A stretch of DNA of 64,000 bases from Spirosoma endbachense (GCF_010233585.1 NZ_CP045997.1:9226114-9290113), one strand, 5' to 3'. Shown: positions 1 to 8,987, counted from the first letter of the stretch. A program made the numbers and translations. The notes: generated by a model not told the origin, from the sequence alone.

Positions 1-60
1 ATCTCCTTGCTTAAACGCCTGCCACAATAACTTATCGTCAGTAGTTTCTGAAAAAGGCAT
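1..60 (-). CDS. ECF-type sigma factor, N-terminal fragment (runs off window)
   Basis: Only the first 20 codons are inside the window, read leftwards from an ATG at 60. The start MPFSETTDDKLLWQAFKQGD resembles the opening of Bacteroidota ECF sigma-70 factors, where an acidic DxxLW..FKxGD stretch leads into region 2. The family call rests on this short stretch only. No helix-turn-helix region can be checked here. Confidence 0.4.
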   Translation of the reverse strand, partial: MPFSETTDDKLLWQAFKQGD

Positions 61-444
61 AATAGGAATCAATAGCCGCTCTCACTGGAGAACACTTACA
101 AAATGTTTGACATACATTATCAAAGGATAATGCATGTTTCAACTTACCATAAAAACAATAAAAATACAATAAAACAGTAAAATACTCTTAAAATACAGGA
201 AGTATTACTTTATGTATCATATAGCCCTGAAAATTGCACACACTATGTTGATCCTATTAGGACATTTTCGTGGACGATTAACGAATCGATTTGAATTAAT
301 GGAACGTTACATCCGGCATGTCGACGACTGAACTAGCCCGTTTAATTTTTACGCGTGACATACTTTATTGGCGTAAGCAGTTGAATGTAGCTGACAAAAT
401 ATTAATTCAATTTGCGTAATAATCTACATCAATACTAGTCCAAC
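61..444. other. AT-rich intergenic region
   Basis: This is AT-rich DNA between the leftward sigma-factor-like start and the 3' end of the GAF/AraC gene. It probably holds the promoter of the sigma-factor-like gene. A 28-codon frame at 247-333 on the plus strand is too short to support as a gene. No repeat or RNA gene was seen. Confidence 0.4.
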
Positions 445-1845
445 TTACGGTTTCTGACGGTACGATTTTGGCGATAGACCCGTCTGTTTGCGGAAAAATT
501 TCCCAAAGGCGGATTGCGTACCAAACTGTAAATAATCCGCTACGCTATATTTTAGTTTGGTAAGTCGCTCAAAATCTGACTGATCCGTTTCTGAAAGGCC
601 CAGGTCCATCATAAAGGCGCTATGTGTCATTCCATCTTCATCGACCTTCACGATACCAAACTGAGTGACCGAAAATATATCCTTTATTTTGGCATTCACC
701 ACTTTAAATAGGTCCACCCGGCTTTTAAGCGAAGCAATTTCGGTACTCAGCGAAAGCAGGATCGTTTTCTCGTTTTCCCTGCGTTCCAGTTCGTCTCTGC
801 TCAGCAGGTTGGATGCTGTAATAGCGAGCTGGGAACAAATGCTTTTAAATAGCCCCAGCTGCGGTTTCATGTCATTATGATTAAACGTTAAAACCGCAAC
901 GTCTTCCTGCGCTAAACGGATCGTATGACAGCCCCAACCCCTAAAATTGATCGCATCTCCCATTTCCCGGTACGGGGCTGTTCCGGGCAGTTGGTAATAT
1001 TCCTCTGCCGTGAGCAGCAAGACATCGGTGGCATTCTTGGCAACCTGGTAAAGCTCGTCATTATTATCTTGAGGTAACTCAATCAGGTCTTTAAAATCAG
1101 GGTATTTCGCTATGGCCGTGTCCCGGTCAAATAGGTAAGCCCATCGCCATTTTTCATCCCTTGAAATAATATAGATACAGTATTCATGAATGTTGAATAA
1201 GTTATCCAGTTGCTGACCAATTATTTTCCCCAGCGTGTATTTGTCGCTTGCCGACGCAATGGCATTGCTGAACGATAGAATTTTTGATTTCTCTTCTTCA
1301 CGACGATTTATTTCTTCGTTCGCCAAGATGCTATTGACCGCAATTGAAAGCATACTGGCTATCTGCCTAATCAACCGAAGGTGGCTCGTAGTGGCGTATT
1401 GATTATCAAGTTGGGAGATCCCCCAAATGCCAATGGCCTTATCACTTATCGATAATTTGCTCCAGATAAGCCGCTTAATACTAGTTTGATGCGAGATACG
1501 AGTATTCCCGTCATGGCTAAGCACTTGAGTCACATCCTCAACGACGGGCTCTTTAGCGTTCAGTATTTTACTGACTGTTTCGTTGTTCATCAGTCCTTTA
1601 TTCGTCAATCTTTCCCGGTATGTGGCGTCATCCGTTTCTAAAGGGATGTCATCCAAAAACATCGAAACGGACGATTCATCTGGATTGATCAACTCAATAA
1701 AATGGCTATGAAAGTCAACTAACCCGTTCAGTTTTTCGGCAAGTACTTTTTGAAGATCCCCTCTGTCTCGAACAGCGGCAAATTCCATATTCAGTGCCTG
1801 AATTATCTCACTTTGCTCAATCAGTTCCAGTAAGCTGCCCGACAT
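445..1845 (-). CDS. GAF-domain protein with partial AraC DNA-binding tail
   Basis: 466 aa, no signal peptide. Residues about 15-180 and 185-355 look like two GAF-type sensor modules joined by charged helical linkers (EEINRREEEK and DELERRENEK), and a third GAF-like start begins near 365. The last 35 residues (VADYLQFGTQSAFGKFFRKQ followed by TGLSPKSYR) are the second half of an AraC/XylS HTH domain, recognisable by the GFxxQSxFxxxFKxxxGxSPxxYR pattern. The first HTH helices of an AraC domain are missing. This looks like a fusion in which a GAF regulator lost its own C-terminus and joined the end of an AraC gene. DNA binding through half an AraC domain is doubtful, so a non-functional chimera is possible. 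Confidence 0.7.
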   Translation of the reverse strand: MSGSLLELIEQSEIIQALNMEFAAVRDRGDLQKVLAEKLNGLVDFHSHFIELINPDESSVSMFLDDIPLETDDATYRERLTNKGLMNNETVSKILNAKEPVVEDVTQVLSHDGNTRISHQTSIKRLIWSKLSISDKAIGIWGISQLDNQYATTSHLRLIRQIASMLSIAVNSILANEEINRREEEKSKILSFSNAIASASDKYTLGKIIGQQLDNLFNIHEYCIYIISRDEKWRWAYLFDRDTAIAKYPDFKDLIELPQDNNDELYQVAKNATDVLLLTAEEYYQLPGTAPYREMGDAINFRGWGCHTIRLAQEDVAVLTFNHNDMKPQLGLFKSICSQLAITASNLLSRDELERRENEKTILLSLSTEIASLKSRVDLFKVVNAKIKDIFSVTQFGIVKVDEDGMTHSAFMMDLGLSETDQSDFERLTKLKYSVADYLQFGTQSAFGKFFRKQTGLSPKSYRQKP

Positions 1846-1948
1846 GGCTCAAATGGTGTTACGTTTTTGTCAATTATTCATTTTGGCACAAAATGAAAAG
1901 CGAACTAGGGTCCGAAAAATCGACGGCTTGCTTTGTGACGGTACCAAA

Positions 1949-1985
1949 TTGAAAATGCTCCGATCAGATACCGGAGCATTTTCAA
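1949..1985 (-). terminator. Hairpin terminator downstream of VOC gene
   Basis: Perfect 14-bp inverted repeat (TTGAAAATGCTCCG and its complement) with a 9-nt loop. It lies just after the stop of the leftward VOC gene and before the next gene. In the leftward sense the stem ends in A/T-rich DNA, consistent with an intrinsic terminator. Confidence 0.7.
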
Positions 1986-2004
1986 AAATAGTAATCTTTA
2001 TAGG

Positions 2005-2544
2005 TTACTGTTTAACCACTTCGGCAAGCTCAATCATATTCCCCCAGGGATCCTGGATGAAGGCCAGGTTTCTTGTTATGGCTTTTAGATAAAAAGGCTG
2101 GCCAATAACGGTGACGTCCCGATTTTTCAACTCGGTCAGCACCTGTTTCATATTCGTTACGTGAACACAAAAATGGTGGTAACCGCCGTTTTCAAGACTT
2201 TTCCCAAGATCATCGAATTTTTGATTCGGGGTTAGCTTACCACCCGCCAAAATCTCAATCCAAAAACCATTCGTATTCGCCGGGGCCAGATAGGCGAGTT
2301 TCTCGTCCGCATAATCCCACTCGTGAATGACTCTGAAATCCAGTTTCTCCGTATACCATTTAATGGCCGCAGCATAATCGGGAACCCGAATGCCGACGTG
2401 GTTTCCACTAATACCCGCGAGAGCACTTTTGGGATTCAGAGCCGGCATGTTGAACCCGGTGGCTTCGCTACGTTGGGCTTGTGCTACCGTGTTCACTACC
2501 AGTAATAAACTGAGTAGCCACGTTTTTTTGATGAGCGTTTTCAT
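2005..2544 (-). CDS. Secreted VOC (glyoxalase/bleomycin-resistance fold) protein
   Basis: About 179 aa when started at MKTLIKKTWLL, chosen because it gives a clear Sec signal peptide ending near AQAQ; the longer frame upstream is low-complexity. The mature part shows the vicinal-oxygen-chelate pattern: HVGIRVPDYAAAIKWYTEKL, a central EILAGG strand, YHHFCVHV, and a C-terminal FIQDPWGNMIEL. Metal ligands are probably H (HVGIRV), E (IEIL), H (HHFCVH) and E (MIEL), as in glyoxalase I-like dioxygenases. The substrate cannot be predicted. It is transcribed leftwards as a single gene, with a terminator hairpin after the stop. Confidence 0.8.
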   Translation of the reverse strand: MKTLIKKTWLLSLLLVVNTVAQAQRSEATGFNMPALNPKSALAGISGNHVGIRVPDYAAAIKWYTEKLDFRVIHEWDYADEKLAYLAPANTNGFWIEILAGGKLTPNQKFDDLGKSLENGGYHHFCVHVTNMKQVLTELKNRDVTVIGQPFYLKAITRNLAFIQDPWGNMIELAEVVKQ

Positions 2545-2745
2545 GTTGTGATTGGTTCTGTGTTGTTTGATGACACAAAATTGGTCACAGTCAGGTCCTG
2601 ACATTGTATTAAGAACAAAGCATGACTTATGAATTTCAAAGATTAATAGCATACACGCAGGCATATACAAGATTAATCTGAATGATCCGACGCATTTATG
2701 AACCCTGCCGAAACAGATTATCTAACGCACTGCTTTCTTTTTAAT

Positions 2746-3123
2746 TTACTGTTTTATTATACGCTCCCGGTGTTGCTTTCCCCATTTGATCATTTCTAGA
2801 ATAATGTCGCCAAAGCTCTGGCAATATTCTGTCGAGGTGTACTCAACCCCCACTGGCGTTGTCGGAATCACCGTTCGGCGAATCAATTGATTAGCCTCCA
2901 TCTCCTTCAGTTCGCGCGAGAGCATTCGGGTTGTGATGCCGGGTATACTCCGCTCAATATCGCGAAAGCGTTTGTTACCGTTACATATTGAATTGATGAT
3001 GGGTAGTCTCCACTTGCCGCCAAGTACATAAATTGTATCCTGTAAAGCCTGTACTTCCTGGCGTTGATTCCGGGGATTGGCCAAAACCTCATTAGCCATC
3101 TCTAGTCGCTTGTCTTCCTGCAT
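2746..3123 (-). CDS. HxlR-family transcriptional regulator
   Basis: About 125 aa if started at MQEDKRLEMAN; the frame is open 15 codons further, but that part is not conserved-looking. The winged-helix core is clear: LGGKWRLPIINSI, NKRFRDIERSIPGITTRMLSRELKEME, IRRTVIPTTPVGVEYTSTEYGQ-like and MIKWGKQHR. HxlR proteins usually respond to electrophiles or quinones and control a divergent reductase gene. Here the divergent neighbour is an SDR reductase 83 bp away, fitting that layout. The short intergenic DNA should hold both promoters and the operator. Confidence 0.85.
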   Translation of the reverse strand: MQEDKRLEMANEVLANPRNQRQEVQALQDTIYVLGGKWRLPIINSICNGNKRFRDIERSIPGITTRMLSRELKEMEANQLIRRTVIPTTPVGVEYTSTEYCQSFGDIILEMIKWGKQHRERIIKQ

Positions 3124-3206
3124 AGCTGGTATACTTGGTTGTACTGGTAACAAAGTTATACCAAACAAGCTATACTTTTGCCTCGATTAAATTAATTGTT
3201 AAGTTT

Positions 3207-3953
3207 ATGAATACGCTAACAGGAAAAATAGCGCTGGTTACGGGCGGAAATAGTGGCATTGGTTATGCCGCAGCTAACGAATTAAAACAACAGGGAGCCC
3301 AGGTCATCATTACCGGTCGGCGAAAAGAGGCCGTTGAGAAGGCCGCTACCGACTTAGACGTCACAGGTGTAGTGGCTGATCAAGGGCAGCTTGCCGCTGT
3401 AGACGAACTGGCTGCTTTTGTAAAGGATAGGTACGGAAAAATTGATATTCTCATTATCAACGCTGGTGTACTGGGTGGCGCTAGTATTGTGCAAGCAACG
3501 GAAGAAGCATTTGATACCGTATTTAACGTCAATTTCAAAGGGGCTTACTTTACCCTAAGCCGGTTTATCCCCTTACTCAATGACGGTGGATCCGTCGTCT
3601 TTCTTTCGTCTAACACAGTCAGTATGGACGGGGCTAATTCGTCTATTTACTCGTCTAGCAAGGCGGCTTTAAATGCCATTATGCGGATTGCGGCTGTCGA
3701 ACTGGCTCCCCGCCACATTCGGGTAAACAGTATAAGCCCAGGACCCACTCAAACCGAGATTCTTAAGAAGGCGGGTAATGCCGATGATCAATTACAGCAG
3801 CTGAACAATTGGATGATTGACCGTATACCACTTAAACAGATAGGTAAAGCCGAGGATGTTGGTAAACGGGTGGCTTACTTCAGTAGTGATGCGGCTAGCT
3901 TCATTACCGGTGCTGAACTGATCATGGATGGTGGCATGAGCCTGAAGAGATAA
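3207..3953 (+). CDS. SDR-family oxidoreductase
   Basis: 248 aa from the ATG at 3207; the longer frame reaches back into the HxlR promoter region and is unlikely. Classical short-chain dehydrogenase: TGGNSGIG nucleotide-binding motif near residue 13, NAG at about 85, catalytic Ser in FLSSN, YxxxK as YSSSK, and a C-terminal FITGAELIMDGG. The GRR after the second strand suggests NADPH preference. It is divergent from the HxlR regulator, so regulation by it is inferred. A terminator follows the stop. The substrate is unknown. Confidence 0.88.
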   Translation: MNTLTGKIALVTGGNSGIGYAAANELKQQGAQVIITGRRKEAVEKAATDLDVTGVVADQGQLAAVDELAAFVKDRYGKIDILIINAGVLGGASIVQATEEAFDTVFNVNFKGAYFTLSRFIPLLNDGGSVVFLSSNTVSMDGANSSIYSSSKAALNAIMRIAAVELAPRHIRVNSISPGPTQTEILKKAGNADDQLQQLNNWMIDRIPLKQIGKAEDVGKRVAYFSSDAASFITGAELIMDGGMSLKR

Positions 3954-3967
3954 ATGTAAGCAGGCAC

Positions 3968-3998
3968 AAAACGGACTATGAGTTTGGTCCGTTTTTTA
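3968..3998 (+). terminator. Intrinsic terminator of SDR gene
   Basis: AAAACGGAC and GTCCGTTTT form a 9-bp stem with a 10-nt loop followed by T residues, a standard rho-independent terminator 15 bp after the SDR stop. Confidence 0.8.
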
Positions 3999-4212
3999 GT
4001 TAATACGTATGCTTCAGCTTGAACTCTTTTTAAACTCGTTTACTTAATCTCGTAAAAGCAGGCTTTTCAAAAGATAGCCGGTATCTGACAAGAAGATGGT
4101 GCAAACCGATTTAACATTGCATAAAGACAGCGAACCATGCTGTACCATTCTGTCAATACTCCCAACTTTAGAACCTCAGATAAATTAATCTCGTCTCAAC
4201 GAATCACCAAAA

Positions 4213-5187
4213 ATGAAAGCAGCCGTTTTACATCAATTAGGTACATCGCCCATCTATTCAGATTTTCCCGAGCCTGTCCCTCAAACCGATGAGCAACTGA
4301 TCGTGCATGTGAAAGCAGCGGCTGTTCATAATCTTGATAAAGGACGGGCCAGTGGGAAGCACTATGCTAACTATTCAAACCTACCAACAGTCGTTGGATT
4401 TGATGGAGTTGGTACGCTGGAAGATGGTTCAAGAGTATATGCACAAGGCGTAACGGGCATGATAGCCCAAAAATCGATCATTAATAAAAAACAGGTTACC
4501 ACTCTACCCGATAATCTAAGTTTTTCACTGGCTGCGGCTCTGCCCAATGCCATCATGGGCTCGGCCATGCCCTTAGTAAATCGGGCCAAGCTGCAAAAGG
4601 GAGAAACCGTTTTCATTAATGGCGCTACGGGTGTAACTGGCCTCTTAGCGTTTCAACTGGCTCAGTACTATGGGGCATCTACCCTTATTGTGAGCGGTCG
4701 AAACCCCCATCTCTTAGATCAGTTAAAGCAAGCCGGTGCCAATGAAATCATTTCGTTAAACCAGAAAGATGAGGCTATTATTGAGCAGATAAAAGCAATT
4801 CATCAACAGACTCCCATTGATATTGTCATTGACTATTTATGGGGCAAACCCATTGAATTACTCATCAGATCCCTTACGAGTGGAGGCATTCATCGTTTGC
4901 CGCATCGGACACGCGTGGTGGCCGTTGGCGAGATGGCCGGGGCGGCAATTCACTTGCCCTCAGCCGTGTTGCGTAGTTCAGCCCTGGAATTAATAGGGTC
5001 AGGCTTGGGCAGCTTTTCGCAACAGGATTTACTCGACTACAAAACCAAATTTTTGCCTGAAATTTTCGAATTAGCGGCTCTGGGAAAAATTGCCATAAAT
5101 ATCCAGCAGGAAACCTTGGAAAACATCGAAGAAGCTTGGACACAAAAGGTCGAAGCGGGCAAAAAGATGGTCATTCAGATTACCTAA
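4213..5187 (+). CDS. Zinc-binding-type alcohol dehydrogenase / quinone oxidoreductase (MDR)
   Basis: 324 aa. The N-terminal GroES-like half (MKAAVLHQLG, VHVKAAAVHNLDKGRASG, VVGFDGVG) precedes a Rossmann half with NGATGVTGLLAFQLAQYYGA. The catalytic-zinc cysteines of true alcohol dehydrogenases are absent, pointing to the zinc-free quinone reductase branch of the MDR superfamily, which reduces quinones or activated alkenes with NADPH. It stands alone between two terminators. It may belong with the upstream HxlR/SDR pair in an electrophile response, by inference only. Confidence 0.85.
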   Translation: MKAAVLHQLGTSPIYSDFPEPVPQTDEQLIVHVKAAAVHNLDKGRASGKHYANYSNLPTVVGFDGVGTLEDGSRVYAQGVTGMIAQKSIINKKQVTTLPDNLSFSLAAALPNAIMGSAMPLVNRAKLQKGETVFINGATGVTGLLAFQLAQYYGASTLIVSGRNPHLLDQLKQAGANEIISLNQKDEAIIEQIKAIHQQTPIDIVIDYLWGKPIELLIRSLTSGGIHRLPHRTRVVAVGEMAGAAIHLPSAVLRSSALELIGSGLGSFSQQDLLDYKTKFLPEIFELAALGKIAINIQQETLENIEEAWTQKVEAGKKMVIQIT

Positions 5188-5229
5188 TGGTGGAAGCTTT
5201 CCAACAGCGATGCTTTAACTTGTCAATAG

Positions 5230-5249
5230 ATGCCCTTCGGGGCATTTAT
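5230..5249 (+). terminator. Terminator with TTCG tetraloop
   Basis: ATGCCC-TTCG-GGGCAT followed by TTTAT, downstream of the MDR gene. The same hairpin and flank recur at 31649-31671 after the SnoaL gene. Confidence 0.75.
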
Positions 5250-5415
5250 GTTAGATGACTTCTGATAATATAATAAGCATAGCCGCGCAATTAGGAGTTG
5301 TTGCTTGCCATACTTATCTCATAAATCACTCATAATAAGCCTTACCAACTACTCTGCAACGAACAGAGTAACACAATAGACAATCCTCACAGCATCAGTC
5401 GTGTGATGAATATCC

Positions 5416-6858
5416 TTAGTGAGCCCTGAAATTCCATTTAGAATTATCGCTGTTAAAATCAAATTCTGCCAGGGTCGGTGTGCTGTCTCCGGAAGATACC
5501 AGCACTAACTTCTTTCCCGAATTCGGTACGATCTTAGGCATTATCCGGTAGGTGCCATCCGTCAATTGATCGATTCGCCATAATTGTTCAGGGGAGCCGG
5601 TAAATGCCGGTACGGTTAGTACGTCTGCATCGGTAGTTGCCGCTAAGGCCCGATCGGTTCCGGCAAGGACAATTTTATAATAGGGACCACCTAAATAGCC
5701 GGTCGTATCAGCCGCATCGGTAATCGTCCATTGTTGATGGGGACGGGACATGTAGTCGCCTATTCTCAACTTAATAGGACCGGTTGGCCAGTTTTTCACT
5801 ACATCGGCTAATTGCTGAGCCTGAACGGGTTTTATTGGGTCATTGCTGGGCTGACCAAACCCCCGTGGTCCAACGGTCATTCGTGTAAAATCAACGGCCA
5901 ACTCTAAGCCATATCCTCTTCGTACCGATTCGATTTCATACGTGCCTTCTTTAAACTTCTCACCGGCAACAGGCCACCCATCTTTCCAAACCACCGGAAG
6001 TATGCCTAATACGCTTCGGCCACCCTGTTCTAAATCAGCTTCATAATGGATGGACATTTTTTCAACGCCTTTCTCCAGAATGAGGTGTCCAAAATGCCCG
6101 GGGCCTATTAATCCTCCGCGGGTAGCCACCACCAGTTTACCACCCCCTTCCAGCATGCTTCTGCCTACATTATCGAGGTAAGGGCCGGTTATTTTTTTGG
6201 AACGCCCCACCACCACATTGTAGGTCGAGTTGGCCCCATCGCAACAACTGCCATGCGTGGCCAGCAGGTAGTACCAACCGTCGCGATACACTAACGTGCT
6301 GGCTTCACAGACGATCGCTACATCGACGGGTTTATTTCCTGCCTTGAGGCCTCCTGTTTTGGGGTCTAATTCGATCAGACGCGTGAAGCCAAAATAGGTA
6401 CCGTAGGTGAGCCAAAGGCGGCCCGTAGTCGGGTCTAGCATAACACCGGGGTCAATGGCATCGTTCTCTTCATAGCCATCCGAGGTTGCCACCACAACCG
6501 GTTCAGAATAGGTAAAATCAGGGGACTTTGGATCCAATGTCTTGTTCCACATGGTCAGAATCGCTCCTTTGTGGTTGGGTGAACCACCGGTTGCGCCATA
6601 GATGAGAAGGTAACGATCCCCAAGTTTGATGACATCAGGAGCCGCTCCACCACCCGGTCTCACCCCGCCACCCTGCCAGGTCCAGCCATCTTCGGATATT
6701 AATCCGCCACCGCCTGTGCCGAAGGTGTAAAACTTGCCGTCACATTCAGCGATGGTTGAGGGATCATGAATAAAAGGTCTTCCGATCTGGGCTAGTACGG
6801 TCTGTGTTAGCCATAAAACCAATAAAGTGGTCAGGCTGGTTACGTTCACTGTTTTCAT
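5416..6858 (-). CDS. GH43-type arabinan-degrading glycoside hydrolase with lectin-like tail
   Basis: 480 aa, signal peptide up to about residue 23 (LTQTVLAQ). The five-bladed propeller of GH43 is recognisable: RPFIHDPSTIAECDGKFYTF carries the general-base Asp, NDAIDPGVML the pKa-modulating Asp, and VCEASTLVYRDGWYYLL the acid Glu; SCCDGANSTYNV is typical of endo-arabinanases. From about residue 365 a ricin-B-like repeat region (QQWTITD, EQLWRID, SKWNFRAH) suggests a C-terminal carbohydrate-binding module. The likely role is extracellular hydrolysis of alpha-1,5-arabinan. It lies 41 bp downstream of another secreted gene on the same strand, probably one operon. Confidence 0.85.
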   Translation of the reverse strand: MKTVNVTSLTTLLVLWLTQTVLAQIGRPFIHDPSTIAECDGKFYTFGTGGGGLISEDGWTWQGGGVRPGGGAAPDVIKLGDRYLLIYGATGGSPNHKGAILTMWNKTLDPKSPDFTYSEPVVVATSDGYEENDAIDPGVMLDPTTGRLWLTYGTYFGFTRLIELDPKTGGLKAGNKPVDVAIVCEASTLVYRDGWYYLLATHGSCCDGANSTYNVVVGRSKKITGPYLDNVGRSMLEGGGKLVVATRGGLIGPGHFGHLILEKGVEKMSIHYEADLEQGGRSVLGILPVVWKDGWPVAGEKFKEGTYEIESVRRGYGLELAVDFTRMTVGPRGFGQPSNDPIKPVQAQQLADVVKNWPTGPIKLRIGDYMSRPHQQWTITDAADTTGYLGGPYYKIVLAGTDRALAATTDADVLTVPAFTGSPEQLWRIDQLTDGTYRIMPKIVPNSGKKLVLVSSGDSTPTLAEFDFNSDNSKWNFRAH

Positions 6859-6899
6859 GTACTAATTTGGTTTAATTAGCTTAAGCAGACTAATCACTG

Positions 6900-7658
6900 T
6901 TATTCGTAACTCAAACTGAGATTTTTTACGGGCAATCCTTTTTCATCTAAAAAACGGACACAAAAATTAGCCATACCCGGCCCGTTTATTACGACTCCGC
7001 GGATGATGTTCTTTCCCTTTTTCAGCGTTAAACGGGCCGAGGTACCATTATCGGCAATCATATCCCGGTCACCGGAAAGCAGCAAGGCTTCCTGACCGTT
7101 CAACCACCACATGCAGCCGGAATTACATCCGGCAGCCATCCGGACGTTTTTGATTTCTTCAGGACAATTGATGACCGTGACCAGCCAGACCAGTATTCCG
7201 TATGTTGGCTTGTTGATGGCGTGGGTAAAATGGTATAAATTAACGTTGAATGACTTGCTGTCCAACGCATACCACTTCAGTTCCTGGTTTCTCACGTTTA
7301 CTGTTTCACCATTTTGGGGGACTGTGGTGTAATCGGTGGAAAAATTATCGGCCGAAAACGTTGTTCTGAGGTAATTGTCGGTGAAAATATTATTCCTGAC
7401 AATATCTTTCTTTACCGGTTCCAGCACCAGCCATCGCTGAATAAATCCCTTTGCATCCGGTGCTTTTTGGGCAGCAGAAGCCGTCGTGAAGTGTTTGGAT
7501 AGGGTATGTGTCGTATCGCCTTTTATCGGTATGGGAGGTAGGGGTAGTCTTTGCCCCGGACCAGGACCCTGAGCAAAAGCGGTAAGGCCACTTAGTTGTA
7601 ATCCTGATAAAACGATCAACGATATCAACGGCAATACGTAGTTGTATTTTCGGTTCAT
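6900..7658 (-). CDS. Secreted protein, galactose-binding-like, linked to GH43
   Basis: 252 aa with a signal peptide (hydrophobic 8-29, TAFAQ). The mature part begins with a proline-rich linker, then GFIQRWLVLEPV and a beta-rich region with WWLNGQEALLLSGDRDMIADNG and LKKGKNIIRGVVINGPG. This resembles the accessory beta-sandwich that precedes acetyl-xylan-esterase domains in Bacteroidota, but no Ser hydrolase motif follows. Upstream of and co-directional with GH43, so a carbohydrate-binding role is inferred. No catalytic function can be assigned. Confidence 0.6.
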   Translation of the reverse strand: MNRKYNYVLPLISLIVLSGLQLSGLTAFAQGPGPGQRLPLPPIPIKGDTTHTLSKHFTTASAAQKAPDAKGFIQRWLVLEPVKKDIVRNNIFTDNYLRTTFSADNFSTDYTTVPQNGETVNVRNQELKWYALDSKSFNVNLYHFTHAINKPTYGILVWLVTVINCPEEIKNVRMAAGCNSGCMWWLNGQEALLLSGDRDMIADNGTSARLTLKKGKNIIRGVVINGPGMANFCVRFLDEKGLPVKNLSLSYE

Positions 7659-8125
7659 AACCTATTCCTTCTGTAAGGAGTATTGTTTCCAAACAAAGCG
7701 TAGTTTATGGAAACCTACTAAACGAAGCGGTGGTGGCTTAACTAGGTTGAGAGTGAAAAAATAGTGATTAATGACTAGTCCGATCAATGGATCGTGTACC
7801 ACCGATTTTTAAAAACCATCGGAGCAATTTCTATGATTCAAGCAACAACGGGGGAATAAAAATCTTTATATTTTTCTTTCCGCCGTACGCAGGCAAAAAC
7901 GCGATGAATCAATTTGTTACAAACATTATTTATGACCAACATCTGATTCTTACCTTCGGCTGTCTTACGGATATAATAGCCCTTTAGCTCCTGAGAATGC
8001 TGGATAGCTGACATAGCTCCCGTATGTAATAGAGCTTTTAGGGGCTTATTGGCTTTATTGCTAGTTTTCGCTTTCCCTCTATATTGTCCTGACGAATACA
8101 CAAAAGGGACTACACCGGCATGGCA

Positions 8126-8141
8126 ATCGGACGGCCGAAGC
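8126..8141 (+). repeat. 16-bp hairpin micro-insertion (copy f)
   Basis: A|TCGG|ACGG|CCGA|AGC. Removal restores ...KKLA-CHAGVVPF in the IS110 transposase. Confidence 0.85.
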
Positions 8142-8180
8142 CGCTAATTTTTTAGGGTCCGTGATGCTTTTAAATTCGTT

Positions 8181-8195
8181 GCCGGGCCGCCGGGC
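8181..8195 (+). repeat. 15-bp hairpin micro-insertion (copy e)
   Basis: G|CCGG|GCCG|CCGG|GC, one nt shorter than the others, so it keeps frame and adds ARRPG to the transposase. Removal gives ELLIIT-NEFKSITDP, aligning without gaps with the intact IS110 transposase at 29478. Confidence 0.8.
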
Positions 8196-8425
8196 GGTGA
8201 TGATCAGGAGCTCGGTGGCGATGGCCGGCCCAACGCCTTTAACGGATTGCACATACCCATATAATTCTTTTAACTGAGGATCTTTCTGGATCGTATCAGC
8301 AATAGCTTCCTGGATCTGTTTGATATCTCTATCAAGAGCGTCTAATGTTTTCTGACAGGCTAACATCTCCGCTTTATGCTCTTTCCTGCAGATAAAGCCA
8401 TCCGAATCGGTCAGCGGAGACTGAA

Positions 8426-8441
8426 GCCGCATCGGCGGTCC
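8426..8441 (+). repeat. 16-bp hairpin micro-insertion (copy d)
   Basis: G|CCGC|ATCG|GCGG|TCC. Removal restores VKVRKI-LQSPLTDSDG in the IS110 transposase; the boundary is ambiguous by 1 nt. Confidence 0.85.
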
Positions 8442-8517
8442 GAATTTTACGTACTTTGACCAGCCGACTACGAGTGGCTGTCAAGCGGTCCAACTTTTGA
8501 ATGACCTCCCGCTTGGG

Positions 8518-8533
8518 TCGGGGCCGCCCGTGC
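8518..8533 (+). repeat. 16-bp hairpin micro-insertion (copy c)
   Basis: T|CGGG|GCCG|CCCG|TGC. Removal restores DEARLWT-PKREVIQKL in the IS110 transposase. Confidence 0.85.
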
Positions 8534-8863
8534 GGTCCATAGACGAGCTTCATCTCGGTTTTTGTAGGCGTACAAAGCGATTCGTTGGGCATCTACTTTG
8601 TCGTTTTTACCACGAATCATACCCAAGCTTTCTTTAATATGGATTGGATGTTCCACCCAACTATTTGCCCGTTTATCTTGAAAGAAATTAAGTAAGTGAT
8701 TGTTGTAAATTCCCGTGTGTTCCATACAATATAGGCTATTATCAAAGCTAGCCTGTGGGTATTGTTGCTTTAAGTGCTTTACAAAGCTTTCAATTCCTTT
8801 CTGATCATTCGACGACTGATAGTGAAACAACAACTTATTGGCGACGACAACGGCCCAGTCCAG

Positions 8864-8879
8864 GCCGGGCGGCCGGTGC
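8864..8879 (+). repeat. 16-bp hairpin micro-insertion (copy a)
   Basis: G|CCGG|GCGG|CCGG|TGC. Removal restores GIDISKAT-LDWAVV at the transposase N-terminus. The same 16-mer occurs inverted at 9094-9109. Confidence 0.85.
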
Positions 8880-8987
8880 CGTAGCTTTAGAGATGTCAAT
8901 ACCGATGAAAACCGTGAAATTTCCCATACTTTTGGAGGAGTTAATGATAATACATAAGCCAGTTGACTGTTGCACGCTCAATACGCC

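Larger units (their letters stand above)
7838..8927 (-). pseudogene. IS110-family transposase disrupted only by five 15-16 bp hairpin insertions
   Basis: The transposase reads leftwards from ATG 8927 (MGNFTVFIGIDISKAT). It has the DEDD N-terminal part (GIDISK, LYCMEHTGIY, KNDKVDAQRIA) and the Transposase_20 part (VKGVGPAIATELL, FKSITDPKKLA, GKAKTSNKANK). The frame is lost at five points, each caused by a GC-rich insert at 8864-8879, 8518-8533, 8426-8441, 8181-8195 and 8126-8141. The gene spans 1090 nt; removing the 79 inserted nt leaves 1011 nt, exactly 337 codons, and the joined protein reads smoothly with no other stop or indel. It is therefore a recent, otherwise pristine gene destroyed by micro-insertions. 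It cannot encode a working transposase as it stands. Confidence 0.9.
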
